Shown here one piece after another: positions 1 to 9,975 of a stretch of DNA of 64,000 nt; the stretch's first letter is position 1, and each line of letters begins with the position of its first letter. Source of the stretch: Haliotis asinina (lineage: Eukaryota; Mollusca; Gastropoda; Lepetellida; Haliotidae); assembly GCF_037392515.1 (NCBI RefSeq), contig NC_090280.1, positions 23,875,118 through 23,939,117 of the forward strand. The letters run 5' to 3'. The notes beneath the pieces were generated by a model. The model was not told the origin of the DNA. It saw only the letters and a list, made by a program, of their open reading frames with translations, and made no database searches. Made by a program: the position numbers and the translations under genes.

Positions 1-545
1 CAAGGATTGTGGGGCACTGTTGAAAAGATTCAGTGAGAGTTGAGATTAGGGTTGTGGCACTGCTGGTAAGGTTCAGCCTGTGTTGAGGTGAGCGTTGTGA
101 CACTGCTGGTAAGATTCAGTTAGAGTTGAGGCGAGGGTTGTCGCACAGCTGGTAAGATTCAGTCTGTGTTGAGACGAGGGTTGTTGCATTGCTGGTAAGA
201 TTGAAAGAGAGTTGAGGAGATATTTGTGGCACTGCTGGTAAGATTGAGTCAGGCATGAGGCGAGGGTTGTGGGGCACTGTTGAAAAGATTCAATGAGAGT
301 TGAGATCAGGGTTGTGGCACTGCTGGTAAGGTTCAGCCTGTGTTGAGGTGAGAGTTGTGACACTGCTGGTAAGATTCAGTTAGAGTTGAGGCGAGATTTG
401 TGGCATTGCTGGTAAGATTGAGTCAGGCATGAGGCGAGGGTTGTGGGGCAGTTTTGAAAAGATTCAATGAGATTTGAGGTGCGGGTTGTGATACTGCTGG
501 TAAGGTTCAGCCAGAGTTGAATACTTGTAAGATTCAGTCTGTGGT
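1..545. repeat. Minisatellite, ~43 bp unit
   Basis: About 12 imperfect copies of a unit like ctgctggtaagattcagtca with agagttgaggcgagggttgtggca. The core ctggtaag recurs every 42-45 bases. It probably lies in the intron or flank upstream of the first NIT2 exon seen here, and the array may begin left of the window. Confidence 0.9.
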
Positions 546-883
546 ATGGCAGTGGTCATAACACTACAGGCACAGCGGGGGTTGTTCAATAAGGACACAC
601 AGGTTGGGTTGGGGTTTCAATCCATTAGTGAGTTAGTCAGAACAAGACATCTGTGGTGGTACTAGGGCACGAACTGACTCAATTGCATCTGTAATAATGT
701 CTGGTCAGTGTCGGTTTGCTGTGTGTTGTGCTGGTGATGTGCTCAACCTTAGTATTTCACACAAGGTCAATCAGGTGTAAGCTGTGGAGTGAGCCACAGC
801 TACCCAAAGGCAGTTAAATAATATTAAGGTTAAATTAAAGTCAAGTCAACAAGGAGGTAAATAAAAAGTTTATTTCATCCTCC

Positions 884-920
<37 letters not shown>

Positions 921-952
921 TCACTCACTCACACTCGCACACATGGTTAATA
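546..952. other. Non-coding; TC/AC microsatellite
   Basis: No gene is seen. A compound (TC)n-(AC)n-(TCAC)n microsatellite lies at 881-940, directly beside the left end of the Tc1 fossil. Confidence 0.7.
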
Positions 953-2291
953 TATACTGAGTCAAAAAAGAAACTACACAAAATGTAATTTTTAAAATAA
1001 TAAAAAAAATTTCTCTGATGATACAGCTATATATCCGAATTGGGATCCCTATCTTTCGACTCTAAAAAAATGTTAACAAAACCCACTCAAACCCACCCAT
1101 TTGTCGTGCAAATGACGTTAGTGCCAAATCAGGTTTTGCATTTGCAGTCAATCATGTGAACTTTGCATCAAAATTTTCTTCCTTTGAATGTGTTTGCATT
1201 GGCCTCAAGAATTGTGGCATGAATGTGCTGTTGGCATGTTGCAAGGGGGAAGATCAGTTATTGACATCGCAAGAGCAATGGAACGCAGCCGTTGTACTGT
1301 GTATGACCATGATGACTTGTGAGGTTGTCTACCACAAACTGGCACCACCTCTGATCGCCCAAGGTCAGGTTGTCCATGTGTGACATCACAAGCGAAAGAC
1401 TGTCAAATCGTCCTTCGTCACCTATGTGACAGATTTCTGCTGGCCACACAAACCAGGGCTGAGATGTTTAGAGGTTGACTGTCCTCACAGACCATTCAAA
1501 ATTGGTAGTGGCCTGCCAGTCTCCAATCTCGATGTCCATATCGTGGGCCAATATTGACGCTGTTTCGTCAAAGTCTGCTGTGGGCCCAAAGTCACCTTCG
1601 ATGGACCCAGAGAGACTGGAATTGAGTCACCTTTAGCGATGAATCCAGGTTTGCCCTCAGATTTGCAGATGGCAGGGATAGAGTCTGGCGATGTTGTGTA
1701 TAGGAAGTTGACAGATTCAGGGGCGGAAGTTGCATGGTGTGCAGTGGTTTCTGTGGGAACAACTGTACCCGACTTCTGGTCATCCGTGGAAACCTCACAG
1801 CTGCTGCTTACCACGACCAGGTGCTTACCCCTGAACTCGTTCCTTTCATGGCGACTCATGGCCCAGGTCTACAGTTCCAGCATGATAATGCTCAGCCGCA
1901 TATCCGATGTTGACACTAAATTTCCTTAAAAACTCTGGTATCAATGTCATGGACTGGCCATCGAGGTCCCCAATAGAGAAGACTTCGTGGTCTTAGGAAC
2001 CATCCTCAGAATTTGCAGGAACTTGGTGCCGCAATGGCGCAGAATCCCCATCCACGTGTTCACGCGTCGTGAATATTGAACTGACAAATTTCAAATTTTT
2101 TATTCTTGTGACTTGACATACTGTATATACACCCAGTTTTTGGAACAGCAGTGTAGCCTAATGGAACCGATTGTGGCACTGTCAGTGTATCGATCTCAGC
2201 AATGAAATAATAACAATTTAACCATCCTACCATCCCTTGTTCTATTATAGTGTCCTGACGAAAAAATGTGAAGTTTCTTTTCTGACTATAA
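953..2291 (+). mobile_element. Tc1-like transposon fossil
   Basis: The degenerate terminal inverted repeats are ctgagtcaaaaaagaaacta (957-976) and the reverse of gtgaagtttcttttctgac (2268-2285). The left end is preceded by TATA. Between them, broken frames from about 1215 to 2060 show Tc1 transposase features: an N-terminal helix-turn-helix region (VIDIARAMERSRCTVYDHDD), TFSDESRFALRFADGRDRVW, QHDNAQPHIR, and a truncated DWPSRSP-IE where the family has SPDLNPIEHLW. There are many stops and a deletion near 1960. It lies between the upstream minisatellite and the first NIT2 exon seen here. Confidence 0.8.
1215..2060 (+). pseudogene. Broken Tc1 transposase
   Basis: Several in-frame stops and frameshifts. 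The first catalytic Asp (FSDESR) and second (QHDNAQPH) are visible. The third-acidic-residue segment has lost bases, leaving RSP-IE. It is clearly inactive. Confidence 0.75.
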
Positions 2292-2455
2292 ATATATATT
2301 TCATGGAAAAAACCCATGCATATTTTAGTGCTTTCAAAGTTTCTTGTTTTGATAGAAAACAACCCTTTCATGCCTGCCTCTTAGTTGTCAATAGAATAGG
2401 AATTCATGGTTGTTCTTTTGATTGTTGTAGCAAGTGTTGTTTTTGATTCCCCTAG

Positions 2456-2576
2456 GAATGTTTCAATTCCCCATACGGCACCAAGTATTTCCCTGAATAT
2501 GCTGAAGCCATCCCTGGACCATCCACCCATGCCTTGTCAAAAGCGGCCAAGGAGAATAATGTCTTTGTTGTGGGAG
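2456..2576 (+). CDS. NIT2: NIT2 exon with catalytic Glu
   Basis: The acceptor is cccctag and the donor is G/gtaagg. The exon begins in phase 0 exactly at the GAA of the catalytic glutamate (E-C-F-N-S-P-Y-G) and ends in phase 1 inside V-G-G. Confidence 0.92.
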
Positions 2577-5500
2577 GTAAGGGATATGTTCTGTCATTGT
2601 TTCCTACACAGGCACACTTTACATCATTGTGTCCTACAGAGACATGCGTTACATCGTTGTGTTCTACACAGGCACACGTTGCATCATTGTTCCCTGAAGA
2701 GGCACACACTACATGGTTGCATCTTATGGAGGCACATGTTACATCATTGTTTCTTACAGAGGCTTATGTTACATCATTGTTTTCTACAGAGGCACTTGTT
2801 ACATGGTTGCATCTTATAGAAGCACACATTACATGGTTGCATCTTACAGAGGTACAGATTACATGGTTGCATCTTACAGAGGTACACATTACATGGTTGC
2901 ATCTTATAGAGGTACACATTACATGGTTGCATCTTATAGAGGTACACATTACATGGTTGCATCTTATAGAGGTACACATTACGTCATTGTTTCCTACAGA
3001 ACCACATGATACGTCATTGTTTCCTACAGAGGCATATGTTACATCATTGTTTTCTACAGAGGCACACATGACATGGTTCCATCTTACAGATGAACACATT
3101 GCGTCATTGTTTCCTGTGGAGGCACATGGTACACCATTGTTTCTTATTGATGCACATTTTATATCATTGTTTCCTGTGGAGGCACATGGTACATCATTGT
3201 TGTTTGAAGGGCTGTATATTGTTTCATTTGTCCAGGTTCAATCCCCGAAGAAGAGAATGGCAACTTCTACAATACCTGCACTGTGTACGACCCTGAAGGA
3301 TCACTCATTGCGAAACATAGAAAGGTGAGGTGGGACTCAGTGATTATACTTTGAACATGTATGGGTTTCCAAAATACTATATGATATGTGACCTCGTCTG
3401 AGATTACTGAAGTCGAGGATTCTCCCAAATTGTGAACATAATGTATTCAGATGAAGGCAAAATATGTTCAGCTGAAAACGTCATGTGACAAGATGAAGAC
3501 ATGTGTCCAGATGAAGACAATGCTGTGACCAGATGAGGACAATCCTGTGTCCTGATGAAGACAATTAAATGTCCAGATGAAGACAATCCTGTGACCAGAT
3601 GAAGACAATCCTGTGTCCAGATGAAGACAATTAAATGTCCAGATGAAGACGATTCTGTGCCCAGATGAAGACAATCCTGTGTCCAGATGAGGACAATCCT
3701 GTGTCCAGATGAGGACAATCCTGTGTCCAGATGAGGACAATCCTGTGACCAGATGAAGACATGTGTCCAGATAGAGACTGTCATGTGTCAAGATGAAGAC
3801 AGTCATGTGAGATGAAGACAGCCATGTGTCCAGATGAAGACAATCATATGATGTGATGAAGACATAATGTGTCCAGATTAAGAGAATCGTGTGTCCAGAT
3901 GAAACCAAACATGTATCCAGGTAACGACATGTGTTGAGATGAAGACAATCATGGGTCTGAATGTAGACAGTCATGTAACTAGATGAAGACGTATTTACAT
4001 AAAACAGGTCAATCATGTGTCCACATGAAGCCAGTGATGTGACCATATGATGACGTGTTCAAATGAAGACAATCATGTGACCAGATGAAGACAAACATGT
4101 GACAGATGATAATTATGTGAGCAGATGAATATATGCATGTGATCAAATAAAACAATCATGATGAAGACACTCTGTAAAGAGATGAAGACAGTCGTGTGTA
4201 AAGATGAAAGATTGTGTCGTCAGACGTAAATATGATTGGATATATTCCTAGATATTCCTAGATAAATTGTGAGTAAGCGAATAAGGGTTTACAACACTTA
4301 TTAATTTTAAGTTGTGAGCACTTTAACCTCATCCCGAGATAAAGAGATCGTGTTGCTAGAGTCATGTAAGTACATGATGAAAATCAAATCTCTGCTGATG
4401 GAAGGACGGCATAGTTTTGTTTGTATTTCCAGGTACATTTGTTCGATATTGACGTCCCCGGCAAAATTGCTTTCCAAGAGTCTGAAATCCTGTCTCCCGG
4501 CAACCAGCTGACGTTCTTCAATACACGTATGTAAAATTCTATGGTGTATTGCTAAAACATCGAAGGTGCCAACAGTACTTCATCAGATGATAAAGTACAC
4601 TTTTTTGCATGTGTTGCACTGTATTGACATCCCTACACCATTCTCGTCTTCCTCTCATTATCAAACACACACTTGGTAACTGATATCACGATGCATATCA
4701 GTTGTTATTGCCTCGTACAGTCTTCTGTTACTTTGTTTGCAGTTGCTTTTCTGGACTAACAGGCTTCCTCATACTTTAGCTGTAATAATTCAGGGCAAAA
4801 GGGCACTTTAATACACTATATGTGTAATATTTGTTGGTTATAATGGCAGTTCATTTTATACAAGTCAGCTATAACTGTTAGAGGTGACTATTGCAACATA
4901 TTAATGCAGTAACAATAGTCTATTGTGACCAATTATTGCAATACTATTACGCTAGGGGTGAAACGGTATACTGTGGTATAGGTAGAACCACAGTATTTTA
5001 CCTTCAGCTTGATATACCATAATGCAATCCAAAATTTTGGTATTTTCGGTTTTCATACTGACATTTTATTAATATCTAAATATCTAGAAATCGAATCATT
5101 TTGTAAACATAAATGCATTTCTTTGCTAGACGGCTGTTGGTTTCCTGGAAGGAAGCTTTCATATACTGAACAAAAAATTTGTTCCGCAATATGTACCGTA
5201 CTGTGGTAAGAGTGAGTCGTTTCACCACTGCTAAACAGTGGTGTCCATTTTTTGTTGTTCATATTTGATCTTTGCATAATTGTCATAGAATCCAGCCTGT
5301 TTGGTTTGACACTAGGTTAATAAAATATATACTCTTTTTGGAAAAAGACCACCTCCGTGGTGTAGTGGTTAGAGCATCTGCCTGGAGAATATATGGAAGA
5401 TCGAAGGTTAAATCCCTGTTTGTATATGGTGCTTGTTTGTACTTGTTGATCCCTGCCTGGTGCTCATAATACAACAAAGACTGGGACTAGATTTTCGAAG

Positions 5501-8500
5501 CTAAGTTTGTGCTGAGATGGTTGTAAGTCAGTGTTAATGTATGGGACTTATGACTGTCTTAGCGCTAAGAGAGCTTCGAAAATGTGGGCCCAGGTCAGCT
5601 CGGAGTCAGTACAATGAGTGAGGTATTAATGCTTAACTGACGCATAGGATCTCTGTGACCCAGCACTATAGCCAGCTTCAGTCTGGTAGTACAAGCATCC
5701 ACACATACTTGTGCTTGTTGTCATATGAGAGAGATATTCTTAAGGATAACTTTCAACACTATTATTTTCACCACAACTCACCTCATTTCACCTTACTCAG
5801 AAACATCTGCTAAGAGAAAAGAGTAACAACTCAATAATCAGTTTGTCCACATATAATCATTCTACAAAGTTTGATCTTAATTTTAGAAGGAACATACTTT
5901 GTTTTTCAGCTTTCTGCAGGATTGGGGTAGGCATCTGCTACGATATCCGTTTCCCTGAAATGGCCATGCTGTATGCCCAGAGAGGTTTGTGTCTTTGCCT
6001 TGTATGCCTGTGTACCATTCATAAATTTCCTGGCATGGGATTCGAACCACAGACCTTCTAATCTAAGGCTGGTCACTTTGTCCACATGAGCAAACCTGAC
6101 AAGGTACTGATGTCACCTGTACTACTACTTCAGTGTGTATCGTTTGCATGTAAACAGTGATGTTTTCATCTTTGAAACATAGTTACTTTTTTAGTTTCTC
6201 TAGTAGATGCAATTATTATATGTATACTTTATCTGTTTAGAAAAGTATGCATGTGTATGTGCTTGATATACCCCTGCTACGAAGTAACAGGAGTATGCAG
6301 CGTTCGTTCTGTCCTTCCATCTTTCCATCCTTCTGTCCATCCTTTTTCCTGAAACCTTGTCTGGAGCATGTGTCATAACATACATGTTAATCATTACCCC
6401 TAGATGTGCCTTTGCTATTTTGAAGTTTTTTCAGAATTTTGTTTTGTGCTGTTTCCATGGAAACCCGACTTAGTTTCTGATGTGTTTGATGGTTTTGTCT
6501 GGAGCATATGTCTAAAGCTTTACATGTTAGATTCACCAAACTTCACACACATAGATGTGCCTTATGCTATTTTGAATTTTTTTCAGTATGTTGTTTTGCA
6601 CTGTTTCCATGGAAACACGACTTAGTGGCAAATGTGTTTGATGGTTTTGTTTGGAGCATATCTCTTAAAGATACTAGGTTCACCAAACTTAATGTTCATG
6701 TTAATTACACATAGATGTGCCTTTTGCTATTTTGAAGTTTTTCAGAAATTTTTTAGTTGCTGTTTTCATGGGAACACAGCTTGGATAATTAGTTAATCAT
6801 GGCCAAATAATTATCTAACATGCATATAAAGGTTACTAGAGTCAAGGAGAAAATTTTGTGAGCTGCTGATCCTTGTCACATTATATATATCAATATTAGT
6901 CATTTCCATGTCCTAAAGTGGGAAGCAGGGGTATATGAGCTGTGCTCACTGCTACACTTGTAATAATAAAATGTATTAGTTGTAATTTTTAGCAGTAAGA
7001 AGGCTGTGTTAGCTATGAGAAGATCCTTTACGATTTGGGTTGGACATGGTCTTCAGCAATGTATGCTTGTCAGCAGTATCACAGCTATATCATGGCAGTC
7101 TGTAAATAATCAAATCTGGATCAGAATGTCAAGTGACTGACATCATATGACATTGACAAACCGGTACATTCAGGTACATGGCGGTGGTAAATATTCAAAT
7201 CTGGACCAAACAATCCAGGGATCAATAGCATGGGCATCTATCCCTGAAACTGGGAGCCAATCAAGCCCGCAAGTCTGCCCACCTGATCCCGTTAGTTGTC
7301 TCTTAGTCTCACAACAAGCATGGGTTGTTGAAGACCAATTCTAACCTGGATCTTTGTGCGTTTTGTTTTTGTTGTAAGCTGTGTTGTGGTCCTCATGGTA
7401 GACCATGTTGTAACCTTTGGTTTAAGCCTTATCATAATCTGTGTTGTCCATGTTGAAATCCCAGGTTGCAAGTTGTTGCTGTACCCTGGGGCCTTCAACA
7501 TGACCACGGGACCCGCCCACTGGGAGTTGCTGCAGAGGGGGCGTGCTCTTGACAACCAGATATACGTTGCCACTGTATCTCCAGCCAGGGATGAGAAGGC
7601 ATCATACATTGCCTGGGGTCACAGCAGTGTTGTCAGTCCATGGTGAGTGTCGGGTCACAGCAGTGTTGTCAGTCCATGGTGAGTGTCGGGTCACAGCAAT
7701 GTTGTCAATCCATGGGGAGTGTTGGGTCACAGCAGTGTTGTCAGTCCGTGGAGCGTCTGATCACAGCAGTGTTGTCAGTCCATGGTTAATGTCGGGTGAC
7801 AGTAGTGTTGTCAATCCATGGTGAGTGTCCGGTCACAGTAGTGTTGTCAGTCCATGGTGAATGTCAGATCACAATAGTGATGTCAGTCCATGGTGAGTGT
7901 TAGGTTGATGCTGCTTGAGCTGTGTTTTAAGTGTGTTGTCAGTTAATGGGAGACTCCCTTGGTATTCAGCGTAGTGAGCGTACGCTTTAACCACTAGGCT
8001 ACCCCACCGTGCCAGAAATACTTGAGATAGTGTTGAGAGATGTGTAGCAAAATTGAGATTGTAGAGATACTGACTGATATTGATGTGATATATGTGGATG
8101 TTGTGTTGAGATATTTAAGACGTATTGAGGGAATCAGCTGGTTCAAAGATATTGAGGCATTGATATTGAATTAGATTTAGGTGTTGTGGTTACATGTATT
8201 GTGTGGTTGTGTTAATGTTAAGATACCGAGGTTGTGTTAAGATACTGAAGTTGTGTTTTATGTTTCAGGGGTGAGGTTATAGCCACTACTGAGCACCAGG
8301 AGACTGTGGTCTATGCAGATATAGGTACTGTAGCTCACCTAATTCAAAAACAGAGGAAACTGTTCAGTATGAAAATGCACCACAATCCAAACAGAACAAA
8401 TTTAAAACACAAATTACAAAGGTTTTAGCAGAAATATTTTTTTTGTTATAGATACTAACAGCATTTTGAAAGTAAGTGTTGTCTGGTGTTCCAAGTGAAT

Positions 8501-8901
8501 GTGAGGGAGTGACTGAGTTTAGTTATAAAACACACACAGCAATATTCAGTATTCCAGCTATATAGTGGCAGTCTGTAAATAACTGAGTCTGGACTAGACA
8601 GTCCTGTGATCAACAGCATGAACATCAATCTACACAATTGGGATACGATGACATGTGTCAAGCAAGACAAGCAATTAGGATATGATGACCAGTCAAGACA
8701 AGAATGGGTTGAAGACCAATTCTAACCTAGATTCAGGGGCCAGGGGGTACCAAGAGACTGCTGAATGAATCACTGACTTGGTTCTATGTTTCAGATGTGG
8801 ACTATGTAAAGGAGGTCCAGCAGCAGATCCCAGTACACAGTCAGAAGAGGCAGGATTTGTACAGGGTGGAAGATCTCTCTGACCTAGTTGGGGTGGAATA
8901 A
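2456..8901 (+). CDS. NIT2: Omega-amidase NIT2 (nitrilase superfamily), 3' seven exons; 5' end outside window
   Basis: Coding exons: 2456-2576, 3236-3324, 4433-4526, 5910-5984, 7465-7642, 8269-8324, 8795-8901. All have AG/GT boundaries and the phases join without a break. The family enzyme hydrolyses alpha-ketoglutaramate and alpha-ketosuccinamate to 2-oxoacids plus ammonia, in cytosol and mitochondria. The product runs [20 protein letters not shown], then [66 protein letters not shown], and ends LVGVE. The nitrilase catalytic triad is present: Glu (codon 2456-2458), Lys (3322-3324) and Cys (5936-5938). About 42 N-terminal residues, up to the family motif SLP, are missing and must lie left of the window, since a Tc1 fossil fills most of the DNA just upstream. 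Every conserved block seen is intact, so the gene looks functional. Identification is from remembered family motifs, not a search. Confidence 0.95.
2591..3225. repeat. 30 bp minisatellite in NIT2 intron
   Basis: About 21 copies of a 30 bp unit like ggcacacattacatcattgt with ttcctacaga. Two variant classes, one with catcattgtttcc and one with catggttgcatctt, occur in blocks. It fills nearly all of the 659 bp intron between 2576 and 3236. As 30 is divisible by three and the units lack stops, several frames stay open. Confidence 0.95.
3236..3324 (+). CDS. NIT2: NIT2 exon ending at catalytic Lys
   Basis: It encodes [19 protein letters not shown] and on to AKHRK. The last codon, AAG, is the catalytic lysine, followed directly by the donor gtgagg (phase 0). 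The acceptor is ttgtccag. Confidence 0.92.
3440..4220. repeat. ~22 bp minisatellite in NIT2 intron
   Basis: About 35 copies of a unit like gtgtccagatgaagacaatc, increasingly degenerate after 3840. It lies in the intron between 3324 and 4433 and keeps long frames open on the minus strand ([14 protein letters not shown] type repeats). These are not genes. Confidence 0.93.
4433..4526 (+). CDS. NIT2: NIT2 exon, [11 protein letters not shown] block
   Basis: The acceptor is gtatttccag and the donor gtatgt. It encodes [20 protein letters not shown] and on to FFNT, the conserved nitrilase segment after the catalytic lysine, ending in phase 1. Confidence 0.92.
4527..5345. other. NIT2 intron, unique-looking
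   Basis: Intronic DNA with no gene. A small hairpin-like region around 4960-5220 (ggtgaaacggtatactgtgg against gtaccgtactgtggtaagag) suggests an old MITE. Confidence 0.4.
5346..5425 (+). repeat. tRNA-derived SINE head
   Basis: It has box A-like tggtgtagtggttagagcat and box B-like gaaggttaaatccctg, typical of a tRNA-derived SINE. No intact cloverleaf is seen, so it is not called a tRNA gene. Confidence 0.55.
5481..5593. mobile_element. Palindromic MITE (TTCGAAGC family), copy 1
   Basis: It starts ctgggactagattttcgaag and ends cttcgaaaatgtgggcccag, two inverted arms with the inner motif cttagcgctaagagagc. It is the same family as the copies at 42731, 42841, 43175, 43265 and 44963. It is in a NIT2 intron. 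Confidence 0.85.
5910..5984 (+). CDS. NIT2: NIT2 exon with catalytic Cys
   Basis: The acceptor is gtttttcag and the donor gtttgt, which is weaker than usual. It encodes [20 protein letters not shown]; the cysteine of G-I-C-Y-D is the nucleophile. Confidence 0.92.
6240..6955. repeat. Dispersed repeat with ~155 bp internal triplication
   Basis: It begins near ttgatatacccctgctacgaag and ends near agcaggggtatatgagctgt, so the ends are partly inverted. Inside, a unit starting tagatgtgccttttgctatt recurs at 6400, 6553 and 6713. Copies one and two carry gtttccatggaaac, and copy three has a mutated form. It is in the NIT2 intron between 5984 and 7465. Confidence 0.75.
7040..7355 (+). repeat. Dispersed abalone-type repeat (tctgtaaataatcaaatctg family)
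   Basis: It contains ctgtaaataatcaaatctgg twice, then gatcaatagcatgggcatct, cctgatcccgttagttgtct and acaacaagcatgggttgttg. Other copies are at 8535, 23610, 31740, 32613, 58317 and 60330. Confidence 0.75.
7465..7642 (+). CDS. NIT2: NIT2 exon, YPGAFN...SVVSPW
   Basis: The acceptor is gaaatcccag and the donor TG/gtgagt. It encodes [20 protein letters not shown] through [11 protein letters not shown]. The last 26 bases of this exon are the first copy of a 36 bp minisatellite that continues into the intron. Confidence 0.92.
7617..7905. repeat. 36 bp minisatellite spanning NIT2 exon 6 / intron junction
   Basis: Eight copies of a unit reading ggtcacagcagtgttgtcag then tccatggtgagtgtcg. The first copy (7617-7652) is the end of the exon plus its splice donor. 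The next seven repeat both exon tail and donor, with the donor core kept as gtgagt in several copies and damaged in others (gggagt, gagcgt, gttaat). Confidence 0.95.
7965..8013 (-). repeat. SINE fragment (5' head)
   Basis: gcgtacgctttaaccactag and gctaccccacc match the reverse of the tRNA-like head of the full SINE at 57418. Confidence 0.7.
8269..8324 (+). CDS. NIT2: NIT2 exon, [11 protein letters not shown]
   Basis: The acceptor is atgtttcag and the donor gtactg. This short exon encodes [18 protein letters not shown] and completes the W codon split from the previous exon. Confidence 0.9.
8535..8735 (+). repeat. Dispersed repeat, tctgtaaataactgagtctg family
   Basis: It carries attccagctatatagtggca, gtctgtaaataactgagtct and gtgatcaacagcatgaacat, then tgaagaccaattctaaccta. 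It lies just before the last NIT2 exon. Confidence 0.75.
8795..8901 (+). CDS. NIT2: NIT2 terminal exon
   Basis: The acceptor is tatgtttcag. It encodes [20 protein letters not shown], then [15 protein letters not shown] and TAA. This matches the family C-terminus with its Q-Q-I-P-V and Q-K-R-x-D-L-Y signature. Confidence 0.92.
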
Positions 8902-8931
8902 ATCTGTGTATCACCCAGCAGGTGGAATAAA
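8897..8931 (+). terminator. NIT2 polyadenylation signals, the first overlapping the stop codon
   Basis: AATAAA occurs at 8897-8902, overlapping the TAA stop at 8899-8901, and again at 8926-8931 in a near copy of the same sentence (ggtggaataaatct). If either is used, the 3'UTR would be only some 15-50 bases. A further ATTAAA lies at 9072. Confidence 0.5.
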
Positions 8932-9104
8932 TCTCTCTCTTAGGCAGCACATCATAGTTTCAGTTGATGATCAGGGTAGAGGATGGATAAATACGTTGAT
9001 ACATCATGTAACTGATGTTACTGTGTGTGTTGGTGGTGAAGGGGTGCGATCTGCTGTGTGTTGGATCTTCCATTAAAGCAGGCATAGTTAATGACTGTGA
9101 TTAC

Positions 9105-9470
9105 TCTCATACACAGAATGCAAATAGCTGGAAAGCATGGGTTATTTCACTTATACTTAGAGGCACAATGCCACACTTTTCCCGATGTTGTTTTGGCTTA
9201 TGTTATACATATATACTGGGGCATATGCACTGATTTTATCTTCGTATTGATACAATACAAGACTTCTTATCTCTTACAACTTGCTAGATATTGTTAGTTG
9301 AAACATGGAGGTGAATAACTTCCAAACAGATAACACTTGCCATATATGGTATAGAAATGATTCCCCTGTACATCGAAATCTGATGTAGTGATAGTGTGCT
9401 TTTAAGAAACAAGTCGCTGAAAATTTTGACAATGTTTAAAATTTGCTATGACCAGGTTTTGTGTTTTTAG
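9105..9470 (+). repeat. Dispersed repeat shared with 32990-33300
   Basis: Blocks such as aacttccaaacagataacac and ttgccatatatggtatagaa match aacttccaaacagcaaacac and ttgccatatatggaatgtaa near 33150. The match is diverged but in the same order over about 200 bases. Confidence 0.65.
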
Positions 9471-9494
9471 AGCTTACAAGATGTGTTAGTATAG

Positions 9495-9975
9495 TGTTTT
9501 GGAAGCCTGTGATGTGAGGAATCAGGTTGAGGTTGGTATTGTGGTTACTTTAGGGATGGGATGAGGAATGGTGGGGTTGTAGTGGGTTGTGTTAGGTGAA
9601 GTGGGGTTGAGAGGAAAATTTGGTTTGTGGTTGGTTGGGATAGGGCTGAGGTGAGGATAGGTTGGGTGGGTTTGGTTGCAGTGGGTAGGTCTTGTGAGGA
9701 GAAGCGTGTGTGTGTGCTTGCTTGCATGCATGTGTGTGAGAGAGAGAGAGACAAGGGTGTGTGGGTGTGTGGTTTGGAGCAAGATGGGGTTTAGTGAGAT
9801 GGGATTTGGCATGAGAACAGGGTTCATGGGGACTGAGATGAGGTTTGAAATGGGGTAAGGCTTAGGGCTGAAATGAGTTGGTTGGGATCTGGCAGCAGTG
9901 GACTGGGTTAGAGTTATGGTGGGGAGTTGTCATGAAGTTCGGTGTTGGGTGAGGTGGGTTATAGTGGTGTTTTTT
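9495..9975 (+). repeat. G/T-rich low-complexity tract
   Basis: Strand-asymmetric DNA built from gttggg, ggtgag and gatgggg words, with a GT/GA microsatellite at 9706-9770. It keeps long frames open on the minus strand by composition only. It has many runs of three or more G. Confidence 0.8.

Noticed and set aside
2534-3328. 264-codon open frame with decapeptide repeats
   Set aside because: Apart from its first 43 bases, which are NIT2 exon, it is a 30 bp minisatellite in an intron with good splice sites on both sides.
3404-4046. Long minus-strand frames rich in S-S-S-G-H repeats
   Set aside because: They are the reverse of the ~22 bp minisatellite; the other frames are open in the same way and no start or splice context is convincing.
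9522-9827. His/Thr/Pro-rich minus-strand frames
   Set aside because: They result from the G/T-rich low-complexity tract; no conserved protein is indicated.
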